From: Saprospiraceae bacterium
Lineage (GTDB): Bacteria; Bacteroidota; Bacteroidia; Chitinophagales; Saprospiraceae
Reading direction: 5' to 3'
DNA length: 64,000 nucleotides
Assembly (NCBI GenBank): GCA_016718205.1
Contig: JADKEB010000036.1
Location: 1 to 64,000 of the forward strand
Each line of letters begins with the position of its first letter. The stretch's first letter is position 1. A program made the translations under genes and the position numbers. Positions 48,501 through 57,203 of this stretch are shown one piece after another. The notes below the pieces were generated by a model. That model was not told where the DNA came from, ran no database searches, and was given only the letters and a program-made list of their open reading frames with translations.

Positions 48501-48743
48501 AGACTAAGAGAATTGACATTGGGTTATACTATTCCTTCCAATATTTTCGGAGTGAAATATTTTAAGGGTGGAACTCTTTCTGTTTCAGGTAGAAACTTAT
48601 TTTTTATTGCGCCCAATTTTCCAAAACATACCAATTTTGACCCTGAAGTCAACTCTTTTGGGGCTACAACTACCCAAGGTATAGAATTATCGGCAGCACC
48701 TTCGACAAAAAGATATGCTGTCAATTTAAGTATTAACTTTTAA
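45576..48743 (+). CDS. SusC/RagA-family TonB-linked outer-membrane protein, copy 3
   Basis: 1055 aa. Signal peptide (about 1-20, MTFGQ), carboxypeptidase-D-like domain (SGKVTDSSGEAVIGANIIVK, GTITDIDGMYSL), TonB-box region LLEEVVVTALGIARKD, plug with GSRGSRGVILITTKSGSS, then barrel ending KRYAVNLSINF. Complete, no lesion. Its leader and N-terminal coding bases are shared with the broken copy 4. susD copy 3 begins 10 bases later. Confidence 0.95.
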   Translation: MKQVLFSLFILFGCVGMTFGQRTVSGKVTDSSGEAVIGANIIVKEAPGVGTITDIDGMYSLNLPSGGSTLVFSYTGFESQEIAIGNSDVVNVTLTEGKLLEEVVVTALGIARKDKAIGYSVSQVASATLKEKAEPDLLKTLQGRVPGVDIRTSQGAPGSATRIQIRGNSSFGLETQPLFVVDGVPYSNEQVTTSSQTSGGTAYGSGISGLDPNDIESFNVLKGAAAAAIYGSRGSRGVILITTKSGSSKKRDGFKVNYRTSFGTEQINNLPDYQNSYGAGTNFSYANANGTWGPKFGTLDSIPAWPEYLAAYPELFSSTGQTPFRAYPDNVKELFRTGHVLENSISIEGGTGVTSFSLTASNLDHNGYIENSHYKRNNIGVGGSTTLWKGVTLGGNLSYMKGEQLGGFYGENQVGGASSQFARTLFLARNWDLSLPYQDAAGKPLIPNGGSQFDNPHWAALNNIATSVDERIISVGRLKIDILKNLTFNYSLGNNVYKLNRVERTQEFSRAADGLGRIIDHKYGIQELESTATLSYNTNLTDDFDVSASIGQNLNRRSTTDAQNTGLDFIVPGIYNLKNTASQAFNSDDRIKRSLVGVFGELQFGYRSLAYLNIGGRKDWSSTLPIANRSYFYPTVSGSLILSELFKSNFLSYAKVRAGWAKVGNDAPPYRTQDVFILDSNFKGAPRITRSSNTNDPNLSPEFTTELELGADLKFWNDRFSVDFTWYDKKTTDLIYNISVPNSTGFNTFTTNVGEISNKGVEIGLRATPILSKNFEWNIGVNFTKNKNLVVSLVEGVDRVQLNGVLTSISPYLEPGLPFGYLRGTKVVRDAEGVPLINPNSGGMIVSTTQSMIGDPNPDFKAGFTTEIKYKNFFLNGLFDMTKGGDMYSVTISSLLGRGVTMDTEDREKGVILPGNYADPSNLQSGLPLLVDGKPVANQVPITVNDLYFSPNPNFGATFAINTASEMNVFDATVYRLRELTLGYTIPSNIFGVKYFKGGTLSVSGRNLFFIAPNFPKHTNFDPEVNSFGATTTQGIELSAAPSTKRYAVNLSINF

Positions 48744-48753
48744 ATCATATTAA

Positions 48754-50403
48754 ATGAAAAACATAATTTTTATTATAGTATTATTTACGGCATTTACATC
48801 ATGTAGTGATTTTCTGGATGTCAATCAAAATCCAAATGATCCTACTAAGGCTCCACTCTCAAGCCTGCTCACATCCAGTGAAAAAAATATGGCGGATGGA
48901 TTATGTATAGGATCTGGAATAGGTTCAGAATTGGCAACCTATGTTCACCAGCAATCAGTCAGAGGAAATTCTGATCAGTACAATGTGGATGGTAACAGTT
49001 TCTGGATAAATGCTTTGTGGGTCGAATACTTTCAGGAAGGTTTGGCAGATATTGATGTCATGATTCTCCAAGGTACAGATACAAAAGCATTGACTTACGC
49101 TGGGGTAGGTAAGATTATGAAAGCATATGCATTTAGTCAACTGGTAGATGTCTTTGGGGATGTACCTTTTTCTGAATATAATGATTTCAAAAAAACATCA
49201 GCACCAAAATTTGATGATGATGCAGAAATTTATCCTAAATTGTTAAAGCTGATTGACGAGGGTATTGCCGACATAAATAACGATAAATCATTACCAGGTT
49301 TGAAGCCGGGCAAAGACGATCTCATATATGGTGGCAACACAGTAAACTGGAGAAAAGCTGCAAATACGATTAAGCTCAAGTTGTTGAATCAAATGCGTAA
49401 GGTAAAAGATGTAAAAAATGACGTTGCACTGTTATTATCAAAACCTGAGAGTCTGATCAATAGTGAGACAGAGAGTTTTTTGTTTCCATATGGTAACTTA
49501 GCAGCAACCGACGACCGCCATCCGGGTTTTGGAGATTACACAGCCACACAAAGGAGTAATCATATCAGTCCGTGGTTTTATGAAATACTCAAAGGGTACA
49601 ATAAGTTTATTTATACAGGCACACCTGATCCTCGCACACCATACTACATATATAACCAGATGACTCCAACCAGTGCCACGCCCAACCCTCCTGAATATAG
49701 GGATGGAGCTTTCTTATCCATATATTTTGGGTCAGTAGGCAAGGACAGAGATCATAATCAGCAACAAGCTATCATCTTGTTCGGTATTTATCCCGTAGGT
49801 GGCAGATATGATGACGGTGCGGGTGGTCTTGCAGGTGCAGGTAGTGGCACGGGTGCTGCACCTTACAGATTTATTACTTATGCAGATAGGTTGTACATAG
49901 AGGCTGAACTTGTGCAAGAAGGAGTTTATACCGGCGATGTCAGTGATTTGTTCAAAAAAGCGGTCACCGCTTCCATTTCACAAATAGACTATGTAGTGGG
50001 AACATTTGTAAAACCGACTCAAACTGTGCCAAAACTAGCTGGAACATCCGGTGCAACGACTTACATTACTAAAGTAACAGATCTCTTCCAAACTGCAACA
50101 TCTGCAAAAAAACTGGAATATATCATGACGCAGAAATGGCTTTCAAATGTGGGAAGTACTGTTGACCAATTTACGGACATCAGACGCACAGGATTTCCCA
50201 TAGTATTTAATCCAAAGAATCCTGAAATGGCTCCAGGTGGAATAGTAAAGAGTAATGCTCCGGGTTCTACTATCGCCATTGCTGTACAATTGAATAACAC
50301 ATATCCAGTATCTTTGTCGTGGCCTACCAATGAACTCGACCGCAATAGAAATGCTCCGGCTCAAAAAAGCCCTTCCACTTTTAAAGTCTTTTGGCAACAA
50401 TAA
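48754..50403 (+). CDS. SusD-like surface lipoprotein, copy 3 (SusD_2 type)
   Basis: 549 aa. Lipobox FTSC near residue 17, then SDFLDVNQNPNDPTKAP, the SusD-like_2 opening. IMKAYAFSQLVDVFGDVPFS marks the helical core. It forms a unit with susC copy 3 upstream and a small lipoprotein downstream (24-base gap). Confidence 0.93.
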   Translation: MKNIIFIIVLFTAFTSCSDFLDVNQNPNDPTKAPLSSLLTSSEKNMADGLCIGSGIGSELATYVHQQSVRGNSDQYNVDGNSFWINALWVEYFQEGLADIDVMILQGTDTKALTYAGVGKIMKAYAFSQLVDVFGDVPFSEYNDFKKTSAPKFDDDAEIYPKLLKLIDEGIADINNDKSLPGLKPGKDDLIYGGNTVNWRKAANTIKLKLLNQMRKVKDVKNDVALLLSKPESLINSETESFLFPYGNLAATDDRHPGFGDYTATQRSNHISPWFYEILKGYNKFIYTGTPDPRTPYYIYNQMTPTSATPNPPEYRDGAFLSIYFGSVGKDRDHNQQQAIILFGIYPVGGRYDDGAGGLAGAGSGTGAAPYRFITYADRLYIEAELVQEGVYTGDVSDLFKKAVTASISQIDYVVGTFVKPTQTVPKLAGTSGATTYITKVTDLFQTATSAKKLEYIMTQKWLSNVGSTVDQFTDIRRTGFPIVFNPKNPEMAPGGIVKSNAPGSTIAIAVQLNNTYPVSLSWPTNELDRNRNAPAQKSPSTFKVFWQQ

Positions 50404-50427
50404 TATTAATTTCAAAATTAAATAAAA

Positions 50428-51295
50428 ATGAAAAGTATTCAAATATTAGTTTTAACGCTGTTAATAATATCATTTTCCTGTACAAAAGAATCCAATGGTA
50501 ACCTTCCTGATGGCATCAGAGACATAAATGTACCATTGATCACAAAGGAAGCAGGCAGCAACACAAATATAGATTTTACCAATGCTGGTAGTTTTGCAGG
50601 AAAAGTAATAGCCGATATTTATTTCAAAAATGGTCCGAAACCTGAAAAAGCGGACATCGTCGCCATAAAGAATGGAGTAAAAACTACCATAAAAGTTCTT
50701 CAGGCCAATATAACCAGCTTTTCCGTCAACTTTGACTGTCAACAAATCATCGCTTGAAACTGCTTTCGGCCAACCGTTGAAGTTAGGGGATTCTTATTCA
50801 GTCGGTATGGACATTTATCATGGTGGCGTCAAGTATGAAGCATTTCCAGTGACTGGGATAGCTTATGCACCCGGCGTTCTTAATTTGACTGGTGCCAGTA
50901 CTGTTTTAAAGTATGATGTAGTTTGTCCATTCAATATTGACAACTTTGTTGGAGACTTTGAAGTTACAGCGGACGAATGGGAAGATTACCCTATAGGGAC
51001 TGTCATCAAAGTTGCAAAAGTAAGTGCGACTTCAGTTTCATTCAGTTATAATTGCGGCAGTAGTGCATTGCCGATTGTATTGACTATCAATGCTGCAACT
51101 GGTGCTGTCTCAGGACCAAAGAGTCAATATTGCAGCTATAACTTACCTCCGGTTCTCAAGTTTTTTGGAGATGTGGTAGAAGGTGCAAGAAGTTATGTTG
51201 ATAATTGTTCCAAAACAATCTACGTCCGTATAGCCCACACTGATGAACTCAATAGAAATTTTGGAGAAGGAAATATTATTTTGAAGAGGAAGTAA
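50428..51295 (+). CDS. SusCD-linked lipoprotein of unknown function, one-base frameshift
   Basis: About 289 residues in two frames. It opens with a lipoprotein signal (ISFSC at about 14-18) and then a beta-rich protein. The first frame ends at 50757; the second continues from the segment TVNKSSLETAFGQP. Removing one T from CTTTTCCG near 50718 gives SFPSTLTVNKSSL and one open frame. So a homopolymer error or a recent mutation is likely. I do not recognise a named family. It follows a complete SusCD pair on the same strand, and genes there often encode extra surface ligand-binding lipoproteins. Confidence 0.75.
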
Positions 51296-51376
51296 TGATT
51301 GTAAGTAATATTGCCTGAATGGATTGTTGTATTAGTTTATGGCATCGTTTATTTTAGGTAATCGATATAAGGTATT

Positions 51377-51408
51377 ATGGGTAGCAAATCACGATTTTTG
51401 CTACCCAT
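51377..51408 (+). terminator. Terminator after the lipoprotein gene
   Basis: ATGGGTAGCAAA (51377-51388) pairs with TTTGCTACCCAT (51397-51408), followed by TTTTTACGTTT. Confidence 0.8.
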
Positions 51409-51620
51409 TTTTACGTTTATGGTCATGAGTAAGTCAAATATGATAAAAACACCTATGACTGGTCTAAGCGCACAATGGAGTATAGTTTTTTAAGCTTGAA
51501 TCCAATTTCAATTTCAATCTCAGTCTCAGTCTGATGTTTAACCTTAGTGTTTTCTAATCAATTCAATAAATATTAAATATAAATATATGTGTTGATTTTT
51601 CAAGACACAGGCAGCATTTT

Positions 51621-51687
51621 GTGTTAAATAAGCGTTAAATATTTCATAACAAAATGTTTTTTTAAGAAAGTTAAGCTTTTATATTTG
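51621..51687 (+). promoter_or_regulatory. Direct-repeat block and -7 element before susC copy 4
   Basis: GTTAAAT-AAGC-GTTAAAT (from about 51623) and TATATTTG (51680-51687) repeat the arrangement before copy 3, within a leader that is nearly identical over about 185 bases. The gap 51409-51620 shows no gene. Confidence 0.5.
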
Positions 51688-51751
51688 CACGGAATTATCA
51701 TTTAAAAAGATATTCATTTAATCATTTATTTACTAACAAAACAATTTTTTT

Positions 51752-54359
51752 ATGAAACAAGTCTTATTTTCAACGCTTATACTCTTCGGATGTGTAGGCA
51801 TGACTTTTGGACAGAGAACCGTTTCGGGAAAGGTCATTGACTCTGCCGGCGAAGCTGTAATCGGTGCAAACGTCACAGTAAAAGAATCACCCGGAGTGGG
51901 TACTATTACAGACATTGACGGTATGTATTCTTTAAGTGTTCCATCTAGATCAGTTCTATCTTGTATTTAGTTATACCGGGGTTTGAGTCAAGGGAATTGC
52001 TTTGGAAGTGAGGTTTCTTCAATTATTGATATTACAATGCCAAGGTACATTACGGACGAAGTAGTTGTCACAGGTGTAATTGTACCCAAATCAAACGTGA
52101 ATTGACGGGTAATATCGCCAAAGCTGAAGACTAAGATGTAGAAGGTATGCTCCTTGGTTAGGTGTTGATCAGGCCATTCAAGGTGAAAGCTGCAGGAGTA
52201 TTTATAAACGGGTGCCGGTAAATTAGGGCAGGCGGTTACAGTGCGCGTACGTGGAAACTCATCTATTAGCGCAAATAGCCAACCATTGTATGTCATTGAT
52301 GGTGTGCCAATAACCACAGGGGACTTTTGGGAACTATGGTGGTGAAACAAACACATTAGCGGATATTAACTATAATGATGTAGAATCTATTGAGGTTTTA
52401 AAAGATGCTTCAGCTGGTGCAATCTATGGAGCAAGAGCTGCAAATGGTGTTATTTTGATTACATACTAGAGCGAGGTAAGGCAGGAAAAACAAATATAAG
52501 TTTTAATTATCAAACAGGAAATTCAGAAGCTTCCAAAAGATTACCTTTCTTAAATTCATCGCAGTTCGAATCAGAGATGTCAATATACCTCTTTATTATA
52601 ATCCGGTGTTGTCAATTAATTATGGTAATTTTAAAGCATTATCTTATCGTACTTTGGCAAATGTTTATGGTCAAGTTACTTTTAATAAAAATTTGCGTTT
52701 CCGGACGGAGTTTGGTTCGGATATTTTAAATCAAAATGAAGAAGGTTATTTTGGTAGCCAAACAGTAAGAAATCAAACTCGTGCTGCAAGAGGAATTGGT
52801 TCAAATTTTGGAACATATGTTACCAATTACAATACAAACAACTATCTTGTATACAATCAAGGTTTCGGCTCACACACAATAGATGCCACCTTGGGTATGG
52901 GATATCAGCAATCTCAGACTTTGACAAATTATATAGAGGGTTTTGGTTTTGCATCAGACTCTTATAAAAAATTGGCTTCCGCTGCAACCAAATCTGATGG
53001 TTCATCTACTGAAACAAACTATCGTTTTGTTTCTTATTTTGCTCGTGCGAATTATAAATTTAAAGACCGATATTTACTTGGTGTAAGTGCTCGTATCGAT
53101 GGCTCTTCCCGTTTTGGAACAAATTCAAGGTATGGTCAGTTCCCTGCAATATCAGCAGGATGGGTCGTTTCTGAAGAAGGGTTTATGGACAAGATGACTT
53201 TTTTGAGTTTTCTGAAATTGCGGGCAAGTTATGGTATTACCGGAAATGCTGAAATAGGTAACTTTCCACAATTGGGTTTGGCACAAGGTGATGCCGGTTA
53301 TGTTGGAGTTCCTGGCCAACGTCCATCACAGTTGGCTAATCCTGATTTGGAAATGGGGAGACAACAACTCAATCAGACTTCGGACTTGACTTTGGGCTAT
53401 TTAAAGATCGTATTAATGGTGAGATAGACTATTATAATAAAGTGACCACGGATTTATTGTTGGAAGTGAATGTGCCTGCAACATCAGGTTATACACGCCA
53501 GTTTAGAAATGTTGGTAAGTTGACAAATAAGGGTGTTGAAATTGTAATAAATACAAATAATCTTACTGGTGATTTTAAATGGACTACGTCTTTGAACTGG
53601 GCAACGAACCAAAATAAAGTGGTTGATATTCAAGGTCAAATTATTGAAGGGGGTATACGTAATATGAACCGGGTAGTGGAAGGACAACCTATTGGCGTGT
53701 TTTTTACCAGAGAGTATGCCGGAGTAAATCCTGCAAATGGAGATGCCCTATTTTATAAAAATACCAAAAGTTCTGATGGTTCAATCAGCAGAGAAACTGT
53801 TACAAATTCTGGCTATAACTCAACTGAACGAGTTGTAGTTGGTAATCCTAATCCCAAATTTATCGGAGGTATTACCAACAACTTTTCTTACAAAGGTATT
53901 GATTTAAGTATTTTCCTAAACGGTGTGTATGGTAATGATATCAACTTTTATGGTGTTGGTCAGTATTCTTCTGCCAATGGAATATATGAAGATAATCAAA
54001 CTACGGATCAATTGAATGCATGGAGACCGGACAACACAGTTACTGATATTCCTGAAGCTCGCTATTTGAGAGCTAACGGAAGTCAACCATCCAGTCGTTA
54101 TATCATTGACGGTTCATATCTTCGTTTGCGAAATGTGACTTTGGGTTATAATTTGCCTAAATCTTTATTGAATAAATTGCGTTTAGAAAAAGCACGGGTT
54201 TATGTTTCGGGTACTAACTTAGCAACATTTACAAATTATACCGGATGGGATCCTGAAGTAAATTCTGACACATTTACAAGCAATTTTGCTCAAGGTAATG
54301 ATTTCTATACACCACCTATGCCACGTACCATTTTATTTGGTGTCAATATTGGCCTTTAA
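51752..54359 (+). pseudogene. SusC-family gene, copy 4, frameshifted and internally deleted
   Basis: The first 70 codons (signal peptide, KVIDSAGEAVIGANVTVK) are intact, then frames shift repeatedly between 51955 and 52610. Readable pieces are TDEVVVTG, GKLGQAVTVRVRGNSSIS, QPLYVIDGVPITT, DVESIEVLKDASAGAIYGAR and NISFNYQTGNSEASKRLPFL. Barrel frames resume at 52606-53427 and 53442-54359 (ending RTILFGVNIGL). The total span codes for about 869 residues, about 160 short of its paralogues; the missing part lies near 52575, between the plug and the YYNPVLSINYGN segment. Its SusD partner downstream is intact, so the importer may have been lost recently or this stretch may be poorly assembled. Confidence 0.85.
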
Positions 54360-54395
54360 CATTATTCATTAAAAATCCTTATTAAAATATATAAA

Positions 54396-55796
54396 ATGAG
54401 AAAATCATATTTTTTAATTTCAGTGACAATAGCAATATTGGGAATGATGAGTTGCGATAAAAACCTGGATGTCATACCTACACAGTCAATAGAGCAGGAT
54501 GCATCACTTCAAACACCTCGCGATATAGAAGCCTACCTGATTGGATGTTATGACGGTATTCAGGGAACAAATGCTAATGGCAATACTTTTGCAGGAGGAT
54601 TTCAATATACCTCTGAACTACTTGGACACACGCAGCTGGGAGAAGTTCGTTTTGCGGGTACATTTGCAAATTTGCTTGAATTGATTACAAAAACCACAAC
54701 TACTATTAACTCTACTGCAGAAGATCAGTGGGTGCGTGCTTATACAGTAATCAATCGTTGTAATACAGTCATTGCCAATATTGACAAAGCCGATCCGGCT
54801 AAAAAAACAAGGATTGAAGCTGAAGCTCTGTTTCTGAGGGGAGCCCTTTATTTTGAATTGACAAGGCTTTATGCCAAACAGTGGGGTGATGGTGATAATA
54901 ATACAAACCCTGCAATTCCTTTAATCTTAAGCCCTACTAAGGTCGTTTCTGATGAATCTTCACAACCACGAGCTTCTGTTGCCGCAGTCTATACCCAGGC
55001 TATTGCTGACTTAACTAAAGCTGGTGCAGGTCTGCCGGCTTCGAACTCAGTATATGCTACTCGGGGTGCAGCTTATGGTATGTTGGCACGGCTACATTTG
55101 CAACAGGGTGATTATGCTAAAGCGAGAGCAGCGGCGGATTCGGTTATTTCGGGCAACAGATACCGTTTAGTGACACCATTTTCAGCTGCTTTTAATACAA
55201 AATTGTATAATGGTGGAGCTAATCCTGCGGAGTACATATTTGCAGTACAAACCAGTGACCAGGATGGTTTCAATGGTATGAACACTTTCTTTAGTACAAC
55301 TTTAAGCGCAATTCCAGGTACTGCCGGACGAGGTGATATTCGTATATTGGCAGCCCACAAAACACAATATGACGCTAATGATGATAGAGGAAAGTTCTTT
55401 ATCAAACCAACTGCAACGTCATCAAATGAATTTACTAATAAATTTATTGATAGATTTGGTAATGTGGTGGTATTACGTCTGGCTGAAATGTATTTAATAC
55501 GCGCTGAGAGCAATTTCCGATTGAATGAAAGCAGAGGAGATACACCACTTAATGATATCAACCGTTTGAGAACAAGAGCCAACGCTACACCATTGACATC
55601 GTCTCAATTAACTTTAGATGCGATTTTGAAAGAACGTAGATTAGAACTTGCATTTGAAGGTCATAGATTGCATGATATTAAGCGCGCAAAAGGCACTGTT
55701 GGAACATTGCCATGGAATGACAATAAATTGGTATTACCTGTTCCGCAACGTGAGATTGATGTCAATAAAAAACTGACGCAAAATCCTGGTTATTGA
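54396..55796 (+). CDS. SusD/RagB-family surface lipoprotein, copy 4
   Basis: 466 aa. Lipobox GMMSC near residue 20. Classical SusD_RagB type: LFLRGALYFELTRLYAKQWG in the helical core and KERRLELAFEGHRLHDIKRA near the end, closing LTQNPGY. It lies 36 bases after the broken susC copy 4. Intact and of normal length, so it could still work with another SusC barrel, though that is speculation. Confidence 0.94.
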   Translation: MRKSYFLISVTIAILGMMSCDKNLDVIPTQSIEQDASLQTPRDIEAYLIGCYDGIQGTNANGNTFAGGFQYTSELLGHTQLGEVRFAGTFANLLELITKTTTTINSTAEDQWVRAYTVINRCNTVIANIDKADPAKKTRIEAEALFLRGALYFELTRLYAKQWGDGDNNTNPAIPLILSPTKVVSDESSQPRASVAAVYTQAIADLTKAGAGLPASNSVYATRGAAYGMLARLHLQQGDYAKARAAADSVISGNRYRLVTPFSAAFNTKLYNGGANPAEYIFAVQTSDQDGFNGMNTFFSTTLSAIPGTAGRGDIRILAAHKTQYDANDDRGKFFIKPTATSSNEFTNKFIDRFGNVVVLRLAEMYLIRAESNFRLNESRGDTPLNDINRLRTRANATPLTSSQLTLDAILKERRLELAFEGHRLHDIKRAKGTVGTLPWNDNKLVLPVPQREIDVNKKLTQNPGY

Positions 55797-55848
55797 TATA
55801 AATAGTAAACAGATAAGCCCTATTTTTAATTTAAGAGTAGGAGATTAT

Positions 55849-55883
55849 AAAATGGGTTGCAAAATGAAATTGCAGCCCATTTT
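55849..55883 (+). terminator. Terminator after susCD pair 4
   Basis: AAAATGGGTTGCAA pairs with TTGCAGCCCATTTT (one mismatch), followed by ATTTATA. Confidence 0.8.
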
Positions 55884-55941
55884 ATTTATAAAATTACTAC
55901 CTCAAGATTTTTTTTCTTTGTAGTTTTATCATCATACAAAC

Positions 55942-56291
55942 ATGAACAATTTAAAGATCCGATTTATAGATGCATATACCAACAAGCCAGGAGATTTAAG
56001 TTTTGATCTCTTCACTCTTTAGGAGATTTTATAGCATATGAAAGGACTAAAGTTTTATAGTTGGCAGGGATGCCTTCCGATGCTGACATTGTTATTGTCA
56101 ATAAATTTCAAATCAATTCTTATACTTTGTCAATGATGCCAAAGTTGCGGTAAATCGGTATGTCTGTGTAGCTTCGACAGGTTATAACAATATCGACAAA
56201 GTTGAAACCAATAATATGCAAATTCAGGTGAGCAATGTTAAAGGATACAGCATTCCCTCAATAGCCCAGCATGTTTTTTCTGCATTGCTGT
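55942..56291 (+). pseudogene. D-2-hydroxyacid dehydrogenase fragment, cut by IS66 remnant
   Basis: ATG at 55942 begins MNNLKIRFIDAYTNKPGDLS, then frames shift; DADIVIVNKFQINSYTLSMM (about 56076-56133), a VASTGYNNIDKVE segment (about 56170-56210) and MQIQVSNVKGYSIPSIAQHV (about 56218-56276) follow. That is the order of the N-terminal catalytic half of NAD-dependent D-2-hydroxyacid dehydrogenases (glycerate dehydrogenase-like). It stops at 56291, where an IS66-type end begins, and I cannot find the rest of the gene beyond the mobile DNA. Confidence 0.75.
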
Positions 56292-56655
56292 GTAAGCATC
56301 CGACGAACCCCGTATTGCCAACCTTCGGCATAGGTGGTACCTTTGCAAAAAAAAACAAAGTCAGATGCGATACGACAAAGAACAAATAGATCAGTGGCTA
56401 ACAGAATGGGAGCAATCGGGTCAGAGCATCAGTAAATATTGCGATGGGAAGCCCTTTGACAAGAGCACATTTTACAATTGGCGTAGCAAGGAAAGGAAAC
56501 CTTCGGTCATAAATGAGCATAAGAGCAAGTTTGTATCTGTTCAAGTGTCACCATCCTTTATTCCTCAGATGAGTATTCATTACCCTAACGGAGTTAGAGT
56601 TGATATGCATATGATGCTGAGTATTGACTCCATCAGAGCATTGGCGGGATGTTAG
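56292..56655 (+). mobile_element. IS66-family remnant, left end and accessory gene
   Basis: The left end begins GTAAGCATCCGACGAACCC at 56292, the GTAAGC start usual for IS66-family termini. Only the left end and the accessory ORF remain; the tnpB and tnpC genes and the right end are missing, replaced directly after the accessory stop by a group II intron tail. Confidence 0.65.
56365..56655 (+). CDS. tnpA: IS66-family accessory protein TnpA
   Basis: 96 aa. Short helix-turn-helix protein encoded first in IS66 elements. It has WLTEWEQSGQSISKYC, a YNWR motif and a C-terminal IHYPNGVRVDMH followed by IRALAGC, which is the usual ending. Complete, but without its partner genes it is unlikely to support transposition. 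Confidence 0.8.
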   Translation: MRYDKEQIDQWLTEWEQSGQSISKYCDGKPFDKSTFYNWRSKERKPSVINEHKSKFVSVQVSPSFIPQMSIHYPNGVRVDMHMMLSIDSIRALAGC

Positions 56656-56659
56656 CAAG

Positions 56660-57007
56660 AGAGAATCGGGAAGATTTCTAGGCTTCGGATGTGAGATAAG
56701 TATGAAAGCTCGGACTCGCATCATTGAAGAATGGAAACAAATGAAATTTCATCGAGCGAGCACACTTACCTTGCAAAACCTGGCGGAGATGCTCAACGTT
56801 AAATCACGAGGGATAATAAATTATTATGGCAAGATGAATATTTTGTCATTAGAGAAATTATTCCGACATTTGGATTATCGTATAGCGAAATGGGTAAAGA
56901 ATAAGTTTAAGAAATTGGGTAGCTACCTTAAGGCAGACGATTGGCTACGAGACATCAAGTCAAAGTATCCTACTCTTTTTATGCATTGGGCGGTATCTAA
57001 AATCTAA
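56660..57007 (+). pseudogene. ltrA: Group II intron maturase, C-terminal fragment
   Basis: About 115 codons ending at the TAA at 57005-57007. The sequence GFGCEISMKARTRIIEEWKQ, HRASTLTLQNLAEMLN, RGIINYYGK, LDYRIAKWVKNKFKKLG and YPTLFMHW is the maturase (X) domain end of group II intron reverse transcriptases. An ATG at 56624 opens the same frame, but its first dozen codons are IS66 sequence out of frame. The RT fingers and palm, including the YADD site, are missing, so no activity is possible. Confidence 0.85.
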
Positions 57008-57020
57008 GATTGTATGTCAA

Positions 57021-57080
57021 GAGCCGTATGAATCGAGAGGTTCACAGCCTGTCCCGATCACCATCGGGATACGGTTCTGT
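57021..57080 (+). ncRNA. Group II intron domain V with an inserted palindrome
   Basis: Outer stem GAGCCGTA (57021-57028) pairs with TACGGTTC (57070-57077). The inner hairpin GAATC-GAGA-GGTTC is intact with its GAGA tetraloop. Between CAC and TACGGTTC, where the canonical domain has about one base (the two-base catalytic bulge), about 24 bases are inserted, containing TCCCGAT-CACC-ATCGGGA. This should destroy catalysis. Confidence 0.6.
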
Positions 57081-57147
57081 GAGAGGCTGGGGCTGAGATG
57101 CATTGGTCTACTTGACCCCGAAACCGTTATGATCGACTAAAATAAAA

Positions 57148-57188
57148 AGGAAATTTTTAGTTTCCTAATAGGGAAATACTTATCTTTG
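57148..57188 (+). promoter_or_regulatory. Promoter and operator of higBA
   Basis: TATCTTTG (57181-57188) is a good -7 box. Immediately upstream are two dyads, AGGAAA-N7-TTTCCT (57148-57166) and TTTCC-TAATA-GGGAAA (57161-57176), sharing the TTTCC arm. Overlap of dyads with the promoter is typical for autoregulation by the HigA antitoxin. Confidence 0.5.
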
Positions 57189-57203
57189 CTAAAAAATAAG
57201 TTA

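Larger units (their letters stand above)
56660..57115 (+). mobile_element. 5'-truncated group II intron (maturase end and domains V-VI)
   Basis: Only the last part of a group II intron is present: the end of the maturase ORF, then domain V (from GAGCCGTATG at 57021) and domain VI to about CTACTTGACCC (57105-57115). The 5' ribozyme domains and the reverse-transcriptase domain are absent. It starts within a few bases of the tnpA stop codon. Confidence 0.75.

Noticed and set aside
40362..51915. Similar antisense frames of 60-66 codons opposite the starts of susC copies 2, 3 and 4
   Set aside because: Their likeness is explained by conservation of the sense strand; the three are mirror images of the same carboxypeptidase-D-like domain.
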